From Gammaproteobacteria bacterium (GTDB lineage: Bacteria; Pseudomonadota; Gammaproteobacteria; Pseudomonadales; Azotimanducaceae): a stretch of DNA of 64,000 nucleotides. How positions within the stretch are numbered: the first letter of the stretch is position 1; every line of letters begins with the position of its first letter. The notes under the pieces were generated by a model, which was not told where the DNA came from, did no database searches, and saw nothing but the letters and a program-made list of their open reading frames with translations. Positions 26,330-36,795 of this stretch are shown here, piece after piece. Location: contig JAPOYI010000224.1 in assembly GCA_026706665.1 (NCBI GenBank), positions 21,599 to 85,598 on the forward strand. Direction: 5' to 3'. The position numbers were made by a program, and so were the translations under genes.

Positions 26330-28558
26330 ATGGCCATATCGAGGCTGATATTCGGGCTGACCATTGCGCTGACAGCGCAAGCGGACGCACACCCCAATCT
26401 GATCCTTACCGAGGCCGGCGTCGAGAGAATCAGGGCGGAACTGGGCATCGTCCCCCTGTTCGACGCCACCGTGGAGCGCGTCAAGGCGGAAGTGGATGCT
26501 GAAATCGAACTCGGAATAGACACCCCGATCCCGAAAGATCTTTCCGGCGGCTACACGCACGAGCGGCACAAGCGCAATTTCCTGGTACTGCAACAGGCGG
26601 GAGCGCTGTTCCAGATCCTGGAGGACGAAAAATACGCTGTCCATGTCCGCGACATGCTCTTTCGGTATGAGGCCATGTACAAGGACCTGCCCCTTCATCC
26701 CCAGCAACGGTCCTATGCGAGAGGAAGGCTGTTCTGGCAATGCCTGAACGACAGCAATTGGCTGGTGTACGTGAGCCAGGCCTACGACGCCATCCACGAC
26801 TGGTTGTCCGAACAGGAACGGCAAACACTGGAACAGAATCTCTTTCGTCCGTTTGCCGACTTCATATCGATCGAAAACCCGCAGTTCTTCAACCGGATAC
26901 ACAACCACAGCACCTGGGGCGGCGCGGCAGTGGGGATGATCGGCCTGGTCATGGAAGACGAGGAATTGGTGCGGCGGGCCTTGTACGGCATTCAGGACGA
27001 TGGCCTTGGAGTGGGAGCCATCGACGATGACGGAGGGTTCATCCGGATGGAAGGACAAAGTACCGGTTTTCTGGCGAACCTTGAGGCGCCTTTTTCGCCG
27101 GACGGGTATTACACAGAAGGCCCCTACTACCAACGGTACGCCATGTATCCGTTCCTGGTCTTTGCCCAGAGCCTGCACAACGTCCGGCCCGATCTGAACA
27201 TCTTCGAGCACAAGGACAGCGTGCTCCTCAAAGGGGTCGATGCGCTCTTGAGTCTGTCGGATGCGGATGGCGAGTTCTTCCCCCTGAACGACGCGCAGAA
27301 GGGCATGTCCTACCATTCTCGCGAGCTGGTTACGGCGGTTGACATTGCCTACCACGTGGGCGGACGGGACGCGAAGCTCCTGAGCATTGCCGAAGAGCAG
27401 GGCCAGGTCCTCCTGGATGACGCGGGATTCTCGGTTGCCGCCGCTATCCGCGACGGCAGGGCGCAACCATATGAGAAATCGACCATCAACCTGACGGACG
27501 GGCACGATGGCCGGCAGGGCGGCGTTGCCGTGCTGCGCCAGGGCGATGAAGATCTGACGCTCGTCTTCAAGTACACGGCCCAGGGCCTGAGCCATGGCCA
27601 CTACGACAAGCTCTCATTCTCCCTCTACGAAAAGGGTGACGAAGTCCTTCAGGACTACGGGATGGCGCGTTTCGTCAACATCGGGCAGAAGGGAGGCGGC
27701 AACTACCTGACGGAAAACACCACTTGGGCCAAGCAGACGATCTCGCACAACACGCTCGTACGGAATGAGACGTCGCATTTCGAGGGGAGGTATGAGATCG
27801 GCAGCGAGCACCACTCGGAACTCCAGTTCCTTGACGCCTCCGACAACGGGGTTCAAGTGGTAAGCGCTTTCGAAGACGACGCCTACCCCGGGACGGTAAT
27901 GCAACGGACCATGGCATTGATCAAGAACGAGCGTTTCGAAAAGCCATTCCTGCTGGACATTCTCAAGGTGATCTCGGACGCCGAGAGTCAATACGATCTG
28001 CCCTTCTATTTCATGGGTCAGGTCATGAGGGCAAACTTTGCCTACGAATCGCCGGCGGCATTGCGCGCCCTTGGGGAAAAAAACGGATATCAGCACTTGT
28101 ACCTGGAAGGCACAGGCAAACCTTCCGGCAACAACACAGTGCTCTCGTGGATGGGCCATGGAAAATTCTACACGCTAACGTCGGCGACCCATGCTGCCGA
28201 CGAGTTGCTGTTCACAAGAATCGGCGCCAACGATCCGGAGTTCAATCTGCGCAGGGATGCGGCCTTCATCATTCGAAGAAATGGCGTCGCGAACACTGTC
28301 TTCGCGACAACCGTGGAGCCCCACGGAAGCTACAGCCCGGTATCCGAAATTGCCGTCAATGCAAACAGCAATATCGCAGAGCTGAATGTCGTGTACGACG
28401 ATGACGATTACACGGCAGTGATGATCGAGGACGTCCAGGGGCATGCCAGCATCTTCGTATTGTCGAATGACGATGCATCTGCTTCTTCAGAGCATGAATT
28501 GGAAATTGACGGCAGGACCTACGAGTGGTGGGGACCCTGGCACCACTCTGAAATCTAG
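26330..28558 (+). CDS. Oligoalginate lyase, PL17-like/heparinase II-III family
   Basis: SHGHYDKLSFSLYEKGDEVLQDYGMARFVN...TWAKQTISHNTLVRNE. Confidence 0.85.
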   Translation: MAISRLIFGLTIALTAQADAHPNLILTEAGVERIRAELGIVPLFDATVERVKAEVDAEIELGIDTPIPKDLSGGYTHERHKRNFLVLQQAGALFQILEDEKYAVHVRDMLFRYEAMYKDLPLHPQQRSYARGRLFWQCLNDSNWLVYVSQAYDAIHDWLSEQERQTLEQNLFRPFADFISIENPQFFNRIHNHSTWGGAAVGMIGLVMEDEELVRRALYGIQDDGLGVGAIDDDGGFIRMEGQSTGFLANLEAPFSPDGYYTEGPYYQRYAMYPFLVFAQSLHNVRPDLNIFEHKDSVLLKGVDALLSLSDADGEFFPLNDAQKGMSYHSRELVTAVDIAYHVGGRDAKLLSIAEEQGQVLLDDAGFSVAAAIRDGRAQPYEKSTINLTDGHDGRQGGVAVLRQGDEDLTLVFKYTAQGLSHGHYDKLSFSLYEKGDEVLQDYGMARFVNIGQKGGGNYLTENTTWAKQTISHNTLVRNETSHFEGRYEIGSEHHSELQFLDASDNGVQVVSAFEDDAYPGTVMQRTMALIKNERFEKPFLLDILKVISDAESQYDLPFYFMGQVMRANFAYESPAALRALGEKNGYQHLYLEGTGKPSGNNTVLSWMGHGKFYTLTSATHAADELLFTRIGANDPEFNLRRDAAFIIRRNGVANTVFATTVEPHGSYSPVSEIAVNANSNIAELNVVYDDDDYTAVMIEDVQGHASIFVLSNDDASASSEHELEIDGRTYEWWGPWHHSEI

Positions 28559-28704
28559 CCCGTCGCGAAAGTCCCCGCGTTCAACCGGCGATGCATCCCG
28601 CACGGCTGCCACCCCTTCGGTATGGGATGCGGTCGGACCGGGCACGACGGTTGATCGTCCCGGCTATGGGAGGCTAGTGTTCCGTCAAGCTGTCCGGACG
28701 ATGG

Positions 28705-29667
28705 CTACGGCTGCTTCAGTCCGGCAAGATCGCGGGCGTCCTGGATGCGGCCGCGATCCGTGATCCAGCTCGTGACGAGTTCGGCCGGGGTCACATCGAA
28801 TGCGGGATTTTGAACCTGCACGCCCGGGGCGGCCCGAATCGATTCGGTCACTTCGCTTGCATCGCGCTGCTCGATATCGACGTCGGCGCCGGTTGCGGTA
28901 TCCGCGTCGAAGGTCGATGACGGTAGGGCCACGTGGAAGGGAACGCCGTGGTAGCGGCTCGCGATGGCGATGCCCCGTGTGCCGATCTTGTTCACGACGT
29001 CGCCATTGGCCGTCACGCGGTCGGCACCGACGATCACGAGGTCAATGTCCCCTTGAGACATCAAGTGCGAAACCATGCTGTCGCAGATCAGGGTGACGTC
29101 GAGACCGGCCTGAAGCAGTTCCCACGCCGTCAGCCGCGCCCCTTGCAGGAGCGGGCGCGTTTCATCGACGAACACCGTGAAGCGGACGCTGGCATCGTGC
29201 GCGAGATATAGCGGCGCGGTCGCGGTTCCGAGCGTGGAGACGGCGAGCGCGCCCGCGTTGCAGTGGGTCAGGACCGCGCTGTTCTCGGTGATCAGCCCCA
29301 TGCCGTTTGCGCCGATCGCACGACACATTTCGGTATGTTCACGGTGAATGGTCTCCGCTTGCGCAACGGGGTCGTTCGCACGGAGCACGCGGTTGACCGC
29401 CCAGGCGAGATTGATCGCGGTGGGACGTGCGGCGACGAGCACCCGCGCAGCTTTCGCCAAGTCTCCGCCTGCGCGGACCGCAAGAGCCATGCCGTATGCC
29501 GCAGCGATACCGATGGCGGGTGCGCCGCGCACCTTCATGCTGGCGATGGATGCGGCCACCATTTCGGCACTCGTCTGCTCTTCGTAGACGACCGTCTCCG
29601 GCAGCTTGCGCTGGTCGAGCAGCCACAACCTGCTGCCCTCCCACCGAATCGCAGCGGGTACGGTCAT
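28705..29667 (-). CDS. mtnA: S-methyl-5-thioribose-1-phosphate isomerase
   Basis: MKVRGAPAIGIAAAYG; THCNAGALAVSTLGTATAPL; DLVIVGADRVTANGDVVNKIGT. Confidence 0.9.
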   Translation of the reverse strand: MTVPAAIRWEGSRLWLLDQRKLPETVVYEEQTSAEMVAASIASMKVRGAPAIGIAAAYGMALAVRAGGDLAKAARVLVAARPTAINLAWAVNRVLRANDPVAQAETIHREHTEMCRAIGANGMGLITENSAVLTHCNAGALAVSTLGTATAPLYLAHDASVRFTVFVDETRPLLQGARLTAWELLQAGLDVTLICDSMVSHLMSQGDIDLVIVGADRVTANGDVVNKIGTRGIAIASRYHGVPFHVALPSSTFDADTATGADVDIEQRDASEVTESIRAAPGVQVQNPAFDVTPAELVTSWITDRGRIQDARDLAGLKQP

Positions 29668-29827
29668 GGCAACTGACTTGCCGGATCAATTGCGCCGAGC
29701 CGCACCCGCCTGTGTCCGACAGATCGCGAAGCCCTGGTCTTCAACGGATACTGTGTATCCGCGAAGCATCTCTCGAAGGAGACGTTACGTCGCAAACGCC
29801 AGTTCTGATTGCATGGTCGTCGCCCGG

Positions 29828-30142
29828 TCACGTCAAGGCGAGCGCGAAGCGTATGGCCTCTGTCACCTGGTACATCCTCTCCGTTGACAGAGTTGTCAAC
29901 AGCGCACCCAGTTTTGCCTGCGGGACAGTTTGCAGGTGATCGCAGTTCACGGCGCAATCGCGTGGCATTCCGTCGTCTATTGACAACGCCACTTCGCTGG
30001 GGATTTCGCGAACATTGGTTGTGACGGGAGCGACGGTGACCTCATGCAAACTGGCGATGACCGGGTTCCGCGTCAGAATCAGCGCTGGTCGTCGCTTGTC
30101 TGGTGGAGCGAAACGGTACCACCGGATTTCGCCGTGGCGCAT
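29828..30142 (-). CDS. MazF/PemK family toxin
   Basis: GEIRWYRFAPPDKRRPALILTRNPVIASLHEVTVAPVTT. Confidence 0.85.
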   Translation of the reverse strand: MRHGEIRWYRFAPPDKRRPALILTRNPVIASLHEVTVAPVTTNVREIPSEVALSIDDGMPRDCAVNCDHLQTVPQAKLGALLTTLSTERMYQVTEAIRFALALT

Positions 30143-30390
30143 CAGCCATCTTCCCAGGCATTATCGCCCCACGCCCGATCCTCTTCTGGAATGGAAAACT
30201 CTTGTGGAGTGGGTGGAATCCGCTGATACCCCGCTATGTGCCGCGCATCCAATTCCGCCTCGTCGTAGCGCGCCAGGGCGGCCCGCAGTGCTTGTCGCGC
30301 GAATCCTGAGCGGGTCGCGCCGAGTCGCTTCACCCGTTCGTCGACCCGCTCCACGAGTTCGTCATCGATTGTGATTTGAATGGTTCTCAT
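30142..30390 (-). CDS. Ribbon-helix-helix (CopG/MazE-like) antitoxin
   Basis: MRTIQITIDDELVERVDERVKRLGATRSGFARQALRAAL; overlaps mazF start. Confidence 0.8.
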   Translation of the reverse strand: MRTIQITIDDELVERVDERVKRLGATRSGFARQALRAALARYDEAELDARHIAGYQRIPPTPQEFSIPEEDRAWGDNAWEDG

Positions 30391-30451
30391 AGCTATACAT
30401 TAGCCTATACCCATAGCTATTGGAATGTGGAACCGAAGTGTTGGATGCGGA

Positions 30452-31636
30452 CTAGGCCGTGCGGGTCTCGTCATCGGATGCCTTGCGGACCTCTTCCAAC
30501 GCATCAATCAATTGATCCACGTCCGCGTCGGTGTGGGCCGCTGTCAGCGTGATACGCAGCCTTGACGTGCCTTCGGGCACCGAAGGCGGACGGATGGTCG
30601 TGCAGAGGCAGCCGCGTTCCTCAAGGGCCCGGCTCATGTCCAGCGTGGCTTGGGGGTCGCCGACGATCAGGGGCTGAATGGGAGACGCCGACTCGGGCAG
30701 GACAAATTCCAGGTCCGCTGCACCTGCCCGGAATCGTTCAACCAGCGACACCAGCCGATCCCGCCGCCACGACTCGGCCTTGGCTATGGCGAGACTGGCG
30801 AGTGTTGCGACGGCGATCGCGGGTGGCATGGCCGTCGTGTAGATGTAGTTCCGGGAACGCTGGATGAGCGTCTCGATGAGCGCCTCGCTGCCGGCGACGA
30901 ACGCGCCGGACGTGCCGAACGCCTTGCCGAAGGTCCCGACCAGCACCTGCACGTCGTCGACCGTGTATCGCGCCGGATCGACGAGGCCGACGCCGCCCGA
31001 ACCATGCACCCCCATCCCATGTGCGTCGTCGATCATGACCCAGGCGTCCCGCCGCCTGGCGACGGCGATCAGATCGTCCAGGCGGCAACGGTCCCCATCC
31101 ATGCTAAACGTGCCGTCGCTGACGACGAGTTTTCGGTTGGCGTCAGTTGCCAGTTGCCGATCCAGATCGTCGCAGTCGAGATGCCCGTACCAGGCGAAAC
31201 GCGCGCGGCTGATCCATCCCCCGTCCAGCAACGACGCGTGATTCAACCGGTCCTCGCACACCAGGTCGCCGACGGACAGGAGCGCGTTGATGACGCCGAC
31301 GTTCGCGGCATAGCCACTGGAATAGACGAGTGCTCGCGGCCGCCCGGTGAACTCGGCGAGGGTGGCTTCGAGTTCCTCGTGCGCCTCCGTGTGGCCACAG
31401 ACGAGGTGCGATGCGCCGGTGCCCACGCCCCAGCGCCCGACACTCTCCTTGAGTGCCTCCGCGACGCGCTCGTCGCCAGCCAGACCGAGATAGTCGTTGC
31501 TGCAGAAGTTCAGCAGTTCACGCCCGTCGACCCGGATCGCGCGGCCCTGCCGGCTGCCGACGTTTCGGCGCCTCCTGTACATGTTGTGAGCACGAAGTGA
31601 ATCGAGCCTTTCCTGGAGGTCGGTGAAGCCGGGCAT
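30452..31636 (-). CDS. bioF: 8-amino-7-oxononanoate synthase
   Basis: LLNFCSNDYLGLAGDERV; DGTFSMDGDRCRLDDLIAVA; DDAHGMGVHGSGG; GTFGKAFGTSGAFVAGS. Confidence 0.85.
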   Translation of the reverse strand: MPGFTDLQERLDSLRAHNMYRRRRNVGSRQGRAIRVDGRELLNFCSNDYLGLAGDERVAEALKESVGRWGVGTGASHLVCGHTEAHEELEATLAEFTGRPRALVYSSGYAANVGVINALLSVGDLVCEDRLNHASLLDGGWISRARFAWYGHLDCDDLDRQLATDANRKLVVSDGTFSMDGDRCRLDDLIAVARRRDAWVMIDDAHGMGVHGSGGVGLVDPARYTVDDVQVLVGTFGKAFGTSGAFVAGSEALIETLIQRSRNYIYTTAMPPAIAVATLASLAIAKAESWRRDRLVSLVERFRAGAADLEFVLPESASPIQPLIVGDPQATLDMSRALEERGCLCTTIRPPSVPEGTSRLRITLTAAHTDADVDQLIDALEEVRKASDDETRTA

Positions 31637-31879
31637 GCTTCGATCATAGCGCGTGCCCTCGGCCGACGTCGCGGCATTCTCCTTGAAGCACGCGGGGCGT
31701 TGGCGCACGCCAGCAGGAGCCGTGACCGGGGCAACAAGAGTCCATCTCCCATCGATCCGACATGGGCGTTCGAGCTACGGTTGTCGGATGGACGCACCGA
31801 CGTCCGATCATGACTCTACGGACGAAATTGACGTCGTCAGCGCACTTGACAACATTCCGTCCGAGGAATATATCGACGA

Positions 31880-32240
31880 ATGAACTGGGACGTCGAGTAC
31901 ACGAACGAGTTCGGTGTGTGGTGGGCCAGCCTATCGGCGGAGGAGCAGGACGACGTAACCGCCATAGTAGAGCTACTGATGGAGAAAGGACCACGTCTGT
32001 CGTATCCCTATTCTTCCGGTGTCCAGGGTTCTCGCCACGCTCACGTGCGGGAACTGCGTCCAAAGCGGTGGGAGACCGATGCGTGTCTTCTATGCTTTCG
32101 ACCCAAGACGATCGGCGATCTTGCTGATCGGCGGCGGCAAATCGGGAGACGGTCGATTCTACCGGCGCTTGGTACCGCTCGCAGACCAGCTATACGACGA
32201 GCACCTTGAAGAGTTGAGACGAGAGGGGTTGATCGAATGA
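31880..32240 (+). pseudogene. HigB/RelE-like toxin gene, frameshifted
   Basis: Frame A MNWDVEYTNEFGVWWASLSAEEQDDVTAIVELLMEKGP...HAHVRELR continues in frame B as QSGGRPMRVFYAFDPRRSAILLIGGGKSGDGRFYRRLVPLADQLYDEHLEELRREGLIE. Confidence 0.75.
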
Positions 32241-32557
32241 GCGGACGAAAGGCCTTCAGCGACCTCACGAAGGGTCTTGCACCGGAGCGCCGAGCGCGTG
32301 TCGACGCAAAGAAAACCGAGTTTCGCGCAGCCATGGCACTTCATGAGCTTCGCAAGGCGAGAGCAATGACGCAGAAAGCCATAGGCGAAGCACTGAACGT
32401 CAACCAGCCCGCAGTCGCGAAGCTGGAGCGGCGGACGGACATGTATGTTTCCAACCTGCGCGCCTATATCGAAGCGGTAGGCGGCGAACTGAGTATTGTC
32501 GCCAGGTTTCCGCAAGGTGATGTGGCCATCACAAATTTCTCCGACGCCGCCGAATAG
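32237..32557 (+). CDS. HigA-like XRE family antitoxin
   Basis: ELRKARAMTQKAIGEALNVNQPAVAKLERRTDMYVSNLRAYIEAVGGELSIVARFP. Confidence 0.85.
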   Translation: MSGRKAFSDLTKGLAPERRARVDAKKTEFRAAMALHELRKARAMTQKAIGEALNVNQPAVAKLERRTDMYVSNLRAYIEAVGGELSIVARFPQGDVAITNFSDAAE

Positions 32558-32650
32558 GCAAACCTGCTACCCAAATTGGAGTTTCTGGCGCCGTCCCGCA
32601 GGGGCGATCCGCCATCGACCTGGCATACGCGTTCGACCTACCGTTAGCGG

Positions 32651-34522
32651 ATGGTTGTGCCGCCATCCGAGACTTTCCGGGAGCATCCTTCAGCGGATGG
32701 GCAACGTGGCGGCAGGGCTCGGTTCGACGCGGCATGTCGATTCCTTTCTGTTGTGCGGGAGGAAGCAAAGGCGGTTTTCGACGCCGTCTTCTCTGTGTTG
32801 CTCGCGCTCGGTGCCGTTGTCGGGACCGGACATCTCACCGGTGTCGCCGGCGCGGCGTTCGCGCTGACTTCGGATTTCGTGGCGCTGCACATGGCCGACG
32901 CGTTCCGGGTGCCGGCGTACCTGATCGCCATCTACTGCGGCGCAGAGATCGCGCACCGGGAAGCCGGGGCAACCATCGGGGCGAAGGCTGCCGCGTTATG
33001 CGTTGCTCTCGTCGCGATGTTGACCGTCTTCGCGATCATGGCCATCGGCGTTCAGACCGTTCGCGGAGAATCCGAGGTGGACCTCGTTCTCTGCGCGTAC
33101 GCCACCCATGTCGATTTCGGCTGGCACATGGTGCTGCTGGGGACGGTGTCCATGGTGCTGCAGATCAGCTTGCGCGAGGTGCTCCCGAACTGCACAGCCG
33201 CCGACACGCGGTGGGCGAAGCTGTTTTCCGGCAAGCGGTTGGGTATGTCGATCGTCGCGGCGGTGTTGCTCGCCGCCTGGGTGCTTGACGGTATGGATAC
33301 GCCGTTCGGTCCGGGTCCTGCGCAATATTCCGGGATGAACGGTTACGGTCATCATCTCGGACCGTTCTACGTGTCCGGGCTCTATTGGACGGCCCTCGCC
33401 GCGCTCCTCTTGCTCGCGTCGCATTTGCGGTCGCAGCGTGACGAATTCGCTCGCAAGGGGCGGCGGCTCGCTGGAAGCATCGGCAACGTTGGCGTGCCGG
33501 CGCTTGCGATCTGGATCGGCACCGGTTGGTGGATCTGCGCAGACAGGATCGACCCGCAGGCGTCGCCCGTGGGGCAGGAAGACCAGCTCGTAGCCAGTTC
33601 CGGTGTTCCGCACGTCGTGGCTTGGGACATCGAGGTCGACATCGATCCGGTAGAGCGAAGACTCGAAAGCCGGGGTTCGGCGTTGCTGGCAAACGTCCGG
33701 GCCGAACCGATACGCGAACTCACGCTCCTCGCCCCGAGAGGAGCCCGCCTCACGAGCATCGATATCCCGAATACGTCGGCGTTGGAGCGGAACCCGGAGT
33801 TCCATCGCTACGCCTTCGCCCGGCCGTTGCGTTCCGGCGAGCGGGTCAGGATGCTGTTCGAACTGGCTTTTGAGGGACGTGGCATCGACCCTGGCGGGAG
33901 TGCGGCCCTGCTGGTCGACAACGGCACGTTCGTCGAAAGCGGCGATGTCGTGCCGTCGTTCGGCCATGACACGGGGCACGAAGGGGAAAGGGTCCCGGCC
34001 ACCCGGATCAGGACCGTCATCGGCACCAGCCTGGACCAGGTGGCCGTCGGTCCGGGAGTACTGCTGCGCGAGTGGAAGCAGAACGCGCGGCGGTATTTCG
34101 AATATGTCCGAGGTCCGCATGCGTCCCGCGTGGAGGCGCCTGGCCGTCCCGCCCTCGCATTCTCGATTCACTCCGGCAGGTATGCGGTTGCGCGCCACCG
34201 CTTCAACGATATGACCGTCGAGGTCTTCTACCATCCGGGCCACGAGCGCAATGTCGACGCGATGTTCCGATGCGTCGGGAAATCCCTTGCGAGTCGAACC
34301 CGGGGGCCGGCGCCCTATCCGGACGCGTTGCTGCGCGTCATCGAGTTCCCTTACGCGGGCGAGACGCGCGTGACTCCCGATGCGATCCTGTTCTCAGAGT
34401 GGCGTGAATTCGCTTTCGGCCTGCGCGGCGGTCGTGGTATCAACGCGCTGTGCGAGAGCGTGGACCGGGCGATCGCGCGCCAGGTGGCGGGTTCCGCGGC
34501 GCTGGGTTCGGGGCAACCCTAG
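32651..34522 (+). CDS. Membrane protein resembling an ABC-2 permease/M1-aminopeptidase fusion, truncated before the catalytic region
   Basis: QYSGMNGYGHHLGPFYVSGLYW and multi-TM N-half, then M1-like beta domain; no HExxH found before the stop. Confidence 0.5.
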   Translation: MVVPPSETFREHPSADGQRGGRARFDAACRFLSVVREEAKAVFDAVFSVLLALGAVVGTGHLTGVAGAAFALTSDFVALHMADAFRVPAYLIAIYCGAEIAHREAGATIGAKAAALCVALVAMLTVFAIMAIGVQTVRGESEVDLVLCAYATHVDFGWHMVLLGTVSMVLQISLREVLPNCTAADTRWAKLFSGKRLGMSIVAAVLLAAWVLDGMDTPFGPGPAQYSGMNGYGHHLGPFYVSGLYWTALAALLLLASHLRSQRDEFARKGRRLAGSIGNVGVPALAIWIGTGWWICADRIDPQASPVGQEDQLVASSGVPHVVAWDIEVDIDPVERRLESRGSALLANVRAEPIRELTLLAPRGARLTSIDIPNTSALERNPEFHRYAFARPLRSGERVRMLFELAFEGRGIDPGGSAALLVDNGTFVESGDVVPSFGHDTGHEGERVPATRIRTVIGTSLDQVAVGPGVLLREWKQNARRYFEYVRGPHASRVEAPGRPALAFSIHSGRYAVARHRFNDMTVEVFYHPGHERNVDAMFRCVGKSLASRTRGPAPYPDALLRVIEFPYAGETRVTPDAILFSEWREFAFGLRGGRGINALCESVDRAIARQVAGSAALGSGQP

Positions 34523-35586
34523 AAGCTGAACCTGTCGCCGGTGAATGCGGAAAACGTGGCGCGCGCTTCGGGGTGGATGGCGTCGACCGGGGTGATCGGG
34601 GCGATGATGTGCGTGTGAATGCCCGCGGCTGCATCCGCGCGAATGCCGTCGCGTACTTCCTCCGCGCTGCCGATGAGGGCGATCTCGTCGATCAGTTCCT
34701 CGGAGAACGCGGCCGCGGTCCGGGCACGGTCCCGGTTCGCCCAGCCTTCCGTGAGTTCCCGGGCGGCGTCTTCGTAGCCGGACCATGCGAGAAACCTGTT
34801 GTAGACCGGATTGGCGTAGTAGGGGGCGTAGCCGGCGCGGAATCGACCGTAGCCTTCCTGCTTGTCGCTGGTGACCAGGACCACCTTGCGGTTGACGATC
34901 TCGATGTCCTCGAAGTTCTTTCCGGCCCGGGCAGCGCCGATCCTGACGTGCTCCATCATCTTCGGCAGCGCCTTCTTCGGCCACAGGTTGAACACCACGC
35001 CGTCGCCGTACTCTGCCGCCATCTCGATCATCTTCGGCCGGAGCGCCGCCAGGTACAGCGGCGGGGGATTGTCCATGGGGGCCTGCCGGTAGCCGTTGCT
35101 GGCGAGCGTCTCGAGATCGAAGTCGGTGCGTTCCCCGGTCAGCATGTGGCGCACGATGATCGCGGTCTCCTTCACGCGCGTCAGCGGCTTTTCCAGCGGG
35201 ATACCGTTGAAGCGGGTCATGATCGCCTCGCTGGACGAGCCGAGACCCATGACGAAGCGTCCGGGGTACACCTGGCCGAGCACATTGGCGGTGGCTGCCA
35301 GCACGGACGGGGCGCGCGTGTAGACCGGCGTGACGGCGCACCCGACGCGCATTCTCCTGATGCAGGTGCCGAGCGCCGCCAGCATGGTCAGCGAGTCCGG
35401 CGATGCCGCATCCGAGAACCAGGCGTCGTGGTAACCGTTCGCCTCGGCCCATTGCACGAGCTGAATGTTGTCTTCCAGCCGGTTCGACATGGGCATCGTG
35501 ATCGCGATGCGCCTGGTAAGTGCCATCGTCCGCTCCGCTACGGGTTCGTTCGCCGCAGCGTCGCATTTTGCGGCGGCTCGGCGCAA
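34519..35586 (-). CDS. LLM class (F420/flavin-dependent) oxidoreductase
   Basis: ISMPMSNRLEDNIQLVQWAEANGYHDAWFSDAASPDSLTMLAALGTCIRRMRVGCAV...GRFVMGLGSSSEAI. Confidence 0.85.
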   Translation of the reverse strand: MRRAAAKCDAAANEPVAERTMALTRRIAITMPMSNRLEDNIQLVQWAEANGYHDAWFSDAASPDSLTMLAALGTCIRRMRVGCAVTPVYTRAPSVLAATANVLGQVYPGRFVMGLGSSSEAIMTRFNGIPLEKPLTRVKETAIIVRHMLTGERTDFDLETLASNGYRQAPMDNPPPLYLAALRPKMIEMAAEYGDGVVFNLWPKKALPKMMEHVRIGAARAGKNFEDIEIVNRKVVLVTSDKQEGYGRFRAGYAPYYANPVYNRFLAWSGYEDAARELTEGWANRDRARTAAAFSEELIDEIALIGSAEEVRDGIRADAAAGIHTHIIAPITPVDAIHPEARATFSAFTGDRFSF

Positions 35587-35627
35587 CCGTATATCCTTGG
35601 CCTACCCTCGGGTCAGCGGCTGCATCC

Positions 35628-36680
35628 ATGAGCGAAGTCGAACTCACGCCGGTGCGGGAAGCGCACCGTTTCGATGAAGGCGCATTGCGCGCGTACATGG
35701 CCGATCACATGGATGGATATGCGGGCGCGCCCCTCACGGTCCGGCAGTTCGAAGGCGGTCAGAGCAACCCGACGTTCCTGGTGGAGACGCCGGGAGGCGA
35801 GTACGTCATGCGCAAGCAGCCGCCAGGCGAACTGTTGCCCTCGGCACACCAGGTGGACCGCGAATACCGGGTGATGGACGCCCTCGGGACCACCGATGTG
35901 CCGGTGCCGAGAATGCACTGCCTGTGCGAGGACCCGGGCGTGATCGGCACGAAGTTCTACGTCATGGAGCATGTCCGGGGCCGGCTGTGGACGGACAACC
36001 TGCTGCCCGCCGTGAGCCGCGAGGAGCGGCGGGAAATCTATCTCGACATGGTTCGCACGCTCGCGCGGCTGCACAGCGTGGACCCGGCGACGGTGGGCCT
36101 TGCCGAGTTCGGCCGGCCGGGCAACTACTTCGCGCGGCAGGTCAACCGCTGGAGCAGGCAGTACATCGCGTCCGAGACGGAGACCATAGAAGCGATGAAC
36201 GCCCTGATCGAGTGGCTGCCCAGGAACCTTCCGGACGACTCGCCGCCGGTCATAGTGCACGGCGACTACCGGCTGGGGAACCTGATCATTCACCCCACGG
36301 AACCGCGCGTAGCCGCCATCCTCGACTGGGAGCTGTCGACCCTTGGCGACGGCATGGCGGACTTGAGCTATTGGTGCCAGGAATTCTACGGCGACCCGCA
36401 GGGCAAGGGCCTTCCGGGCGCAGACCTCGAGGCGTTGAACATCCCGGGCGAGCGGGAAATCGTGGACGCCTATTGCCGGGAGGCGAATCGCCCGGCCATC
36501 GAGAACTGGCCGTTCTACATCGCCTTCAACATGTTCCGCTCCGCGGGCATCGTGCAGGGGGTCTACAAGCGGGGCCTCGACGGCAACGCGAGCTCCGAGC
36601 ACGCGCTCGAATACGAGAAGGCCGCCCGCGAGCGCGCCGAGCGGGGCTGGGGGATCGTGCAGGAGATGCTGCGCGGGTAG
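35628..36680 (+). CDS. Aminoglycoside phosphotransferase-family protein (ACAD10-like kinase domain)
   Basis: VIVHGDYRLGNLIIHPTEPRVAAILDWELSTLGDGMADLSY. Confidence 0.9.
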   Translation: MSEVELTPVREAHRFDEGALRAYMADHMDGYAGAPLTVRQFEGGQSNPTFLVETPGGEYVMRKQPPGELLPSAHQVDREYRVMDALGTTDVPVPRMHCLCEDPGVIGTKFYVMEHVRGRLWTDNLLPAVSREERREIYLDMVRTLARLHSVDPATVGLAEFGRPGNYFARQVNRWSRQYIASETETIEAMNALIEWLPRNLPDDSPPVIVHGDYRLGNLIIHPTEPRVAAILDWELSTLGDGMADLSYWCQEFYGDPQGKGLPGADLEALNIPGEREIVDAYCREANRPAIENWPFYIAFNMFRSAGIVQGVYKRGLDGNASSEHALEYEKAARERAERGWGIVQEMLRG

Positions 36681-36795
36681 GAGTTCGACTCCGGGTCAGC
36701 CGAGACCGAGAACGGCGTAGTTTCCGTCGAGAATGACGGGCCAGACGGTCATCGACGGCCTCCGCCGGCCCGCGGGGGTTCACCTGGCTCCACCA

